Assembly: GCA_024195585.1 (NCBI GenBank)
Contig: SWBL01000595.1
Location: 1 to 17,837, forward strand
Reading direction: 5' to 3'
Length of the DNA: 17,837 nucleotides
Source: Aureobasidium sp. EXF-3400
Taxonomy: Eukaryota; Ascomycota; Dothideomycetes; Dothideales; Saccotheciaceae
This document shows, piece after piece, positions 17,472 to 17,837 of this stretch; the stretch's first letter is position 1, and every line of letters begins with the position of its first letter. The notes beneath the pieces were generated by a model. It was given only the letters and a program-made list of their open reading frames with translations. It ran no database searches and was not told the DNA's origin. Both the position numbers and the translations under genes were made by a program.

Positions 17472-17837
17472 TCAAGAATCTCGAAGGCCAGCATGATCGT
17501 AGGCCTGTTGAGAGCCTCCCTCCAGGAACCTGTAATCGTCGGTGTCTGTTGGGAACCTTGGGAACCCAACGTCGATATCGTCGATAGCATCGACATCGTC
17601 GTCTTTGTCGTCTTTGTTGGCAGGTGGTCTGTGCTCGCCGGGATGTCGATGTCGTCGGCGCCGTCGGGCCCGTACCGGCTCCGGCTGTTGTTATCCGTCA
17701 ACAACCACATGTTTGCTTCACTTGCTTTGCTCGACGTTTTACTCGACACTATCCTCGACGCTATCCTCGACGCTATCCTCGACGCTATCCTCGACGCTAT
17801 CCTCGACGCTATCCTCGACGCTATCCTCGACGCTATC
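17472..17837 (-). CDS. 3' part of an acidic DSVE-repeat protein gene (partial, runs off the right edge)
   Basis: My model is complement(join(17472..17628, 17743..17837)), 83 residues in the window. Read from the edge, the minus strand gives seven perfect DSVE units and an eighth whose Glu codon is split by a phase-2 intron (donor GTAAAA at 17742, acceptor CACAG ending at 17629, 114 nt). The eighth unit stays DSVE after splicing, followed by PPANKDDKDDDVDAIDDID, an aromatic stretch with FPRF and DYRFLEGG, and a stop at 17474-17472. Codons in this exon follow the purine-any-pyrimidine bias of real coding DNA. An alternative acceptor (CAACAG, ending at 17685) gives a genome-typical 58-nt intron but another frame, open to a stop at 17366. 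The 5' end, function and family are unknown. The unit supplies an S-x-x-D casein-kinase-2 site. Confidence 0.42.
17749..17837 (+). repeat. 12-bp tandem repeat (minisatellite), at least 7.4 copies, continuing past the window
   Basis: The unit CTATCCTCGACG is repeated without a mismatch from 17749 to the last base of the window. Two decayed copies lie just to the left (17725-17736 and 17737-17748), so the array decays outward. The period is a multiple of three, which keeps any coding frame intact through copy-number change. On the minus strand the unit encodes DSVE. Confidence 0.97.

Noticed and set aside
17366..17684. Alternative last exon of the edge gene using the CAACAG acceptor (58-nt intron)
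   Set aside because: The intron length fits better, but the resulting frame breaks the repeat (DSVD) and lacks the coding codon bias seen in the other frame. Transcript data could reverse this choice.
17493..17837. Plus-strand open frame through the edge repeat giving repeated ILDA
   Set aside because: It mirrors the minus-strand exon in the same register, and codon bias favours the minus strand. I keep it only as an outside possibility.

Overview
The window reads as nuclear DNA of a filamentous ascomycete (Pezizomycotina). A dothideomycete is my best guess from overall gene style, but the sequence does not prove it. The evidence is spliceosomal introns of about 50-62 nt with GT-AG ends and CTGAC/CTAAC-type branch sites, CT-rich promoters running into CA-rich leaders, an intron-bearing tRNA-Leu, and fungal housekeeping genes (20S proteasome beta-2, Cwc2, Nop2). 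Gene density is typical of a compact fungal genome. I see no transposon, CRISPR array or biosynthetic cluster.

Layout. The left edge holds tRNA-Leu(AAG) on the minus strand, then about 1.4 kb without a clear gene. A two-exon plus-strand gene (1485-3877) encodes a 778-residue DUF1399/GRDP-like protein with an unusual glycine/cysteine tail. Convergent to it lies a probable short minus-strand coding exon (3993-4145) and a conserved membrane/coiled-coil protein gene (6015-4577). A shared upstream region separates that gene from a secreted GH16 glycosidase gene (6762-8052). Then come pup1 (9206-8319, minus) and cwc2 (9477-10772, plus), sharing a 270-bp divergent promoter, and intronless nop2 (11068-13176). 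The right third is looser. Two small spliced genes on the same strand (13802-14394 and 15628-16244) share an N-terminal Myb/SANT-like helical segment followed by a basic then acidic disordered tail. At the right edge a 12-bp tandem repeat runs off the window and appears to encode DSVE repeats in the 3' end of a minus-strand acidic protein gene.

How the genes relate. Pup1 (proteasome), Cwc2 (spliceosome) and Nop2 (large ribosomal subunit maturation) are independent housekeeping functions that are merely adjacent. No operon-like pathway is evident. The parts that look least described are the GRDP-like protein with its C-G6-C tail, the pair of small SANT-like proteins, the acidic repeat gene at the edge, and the short hidden exon at 3993-4145. 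Several gene models below are my own splice reconstructions, and the evidence field says so in each case.
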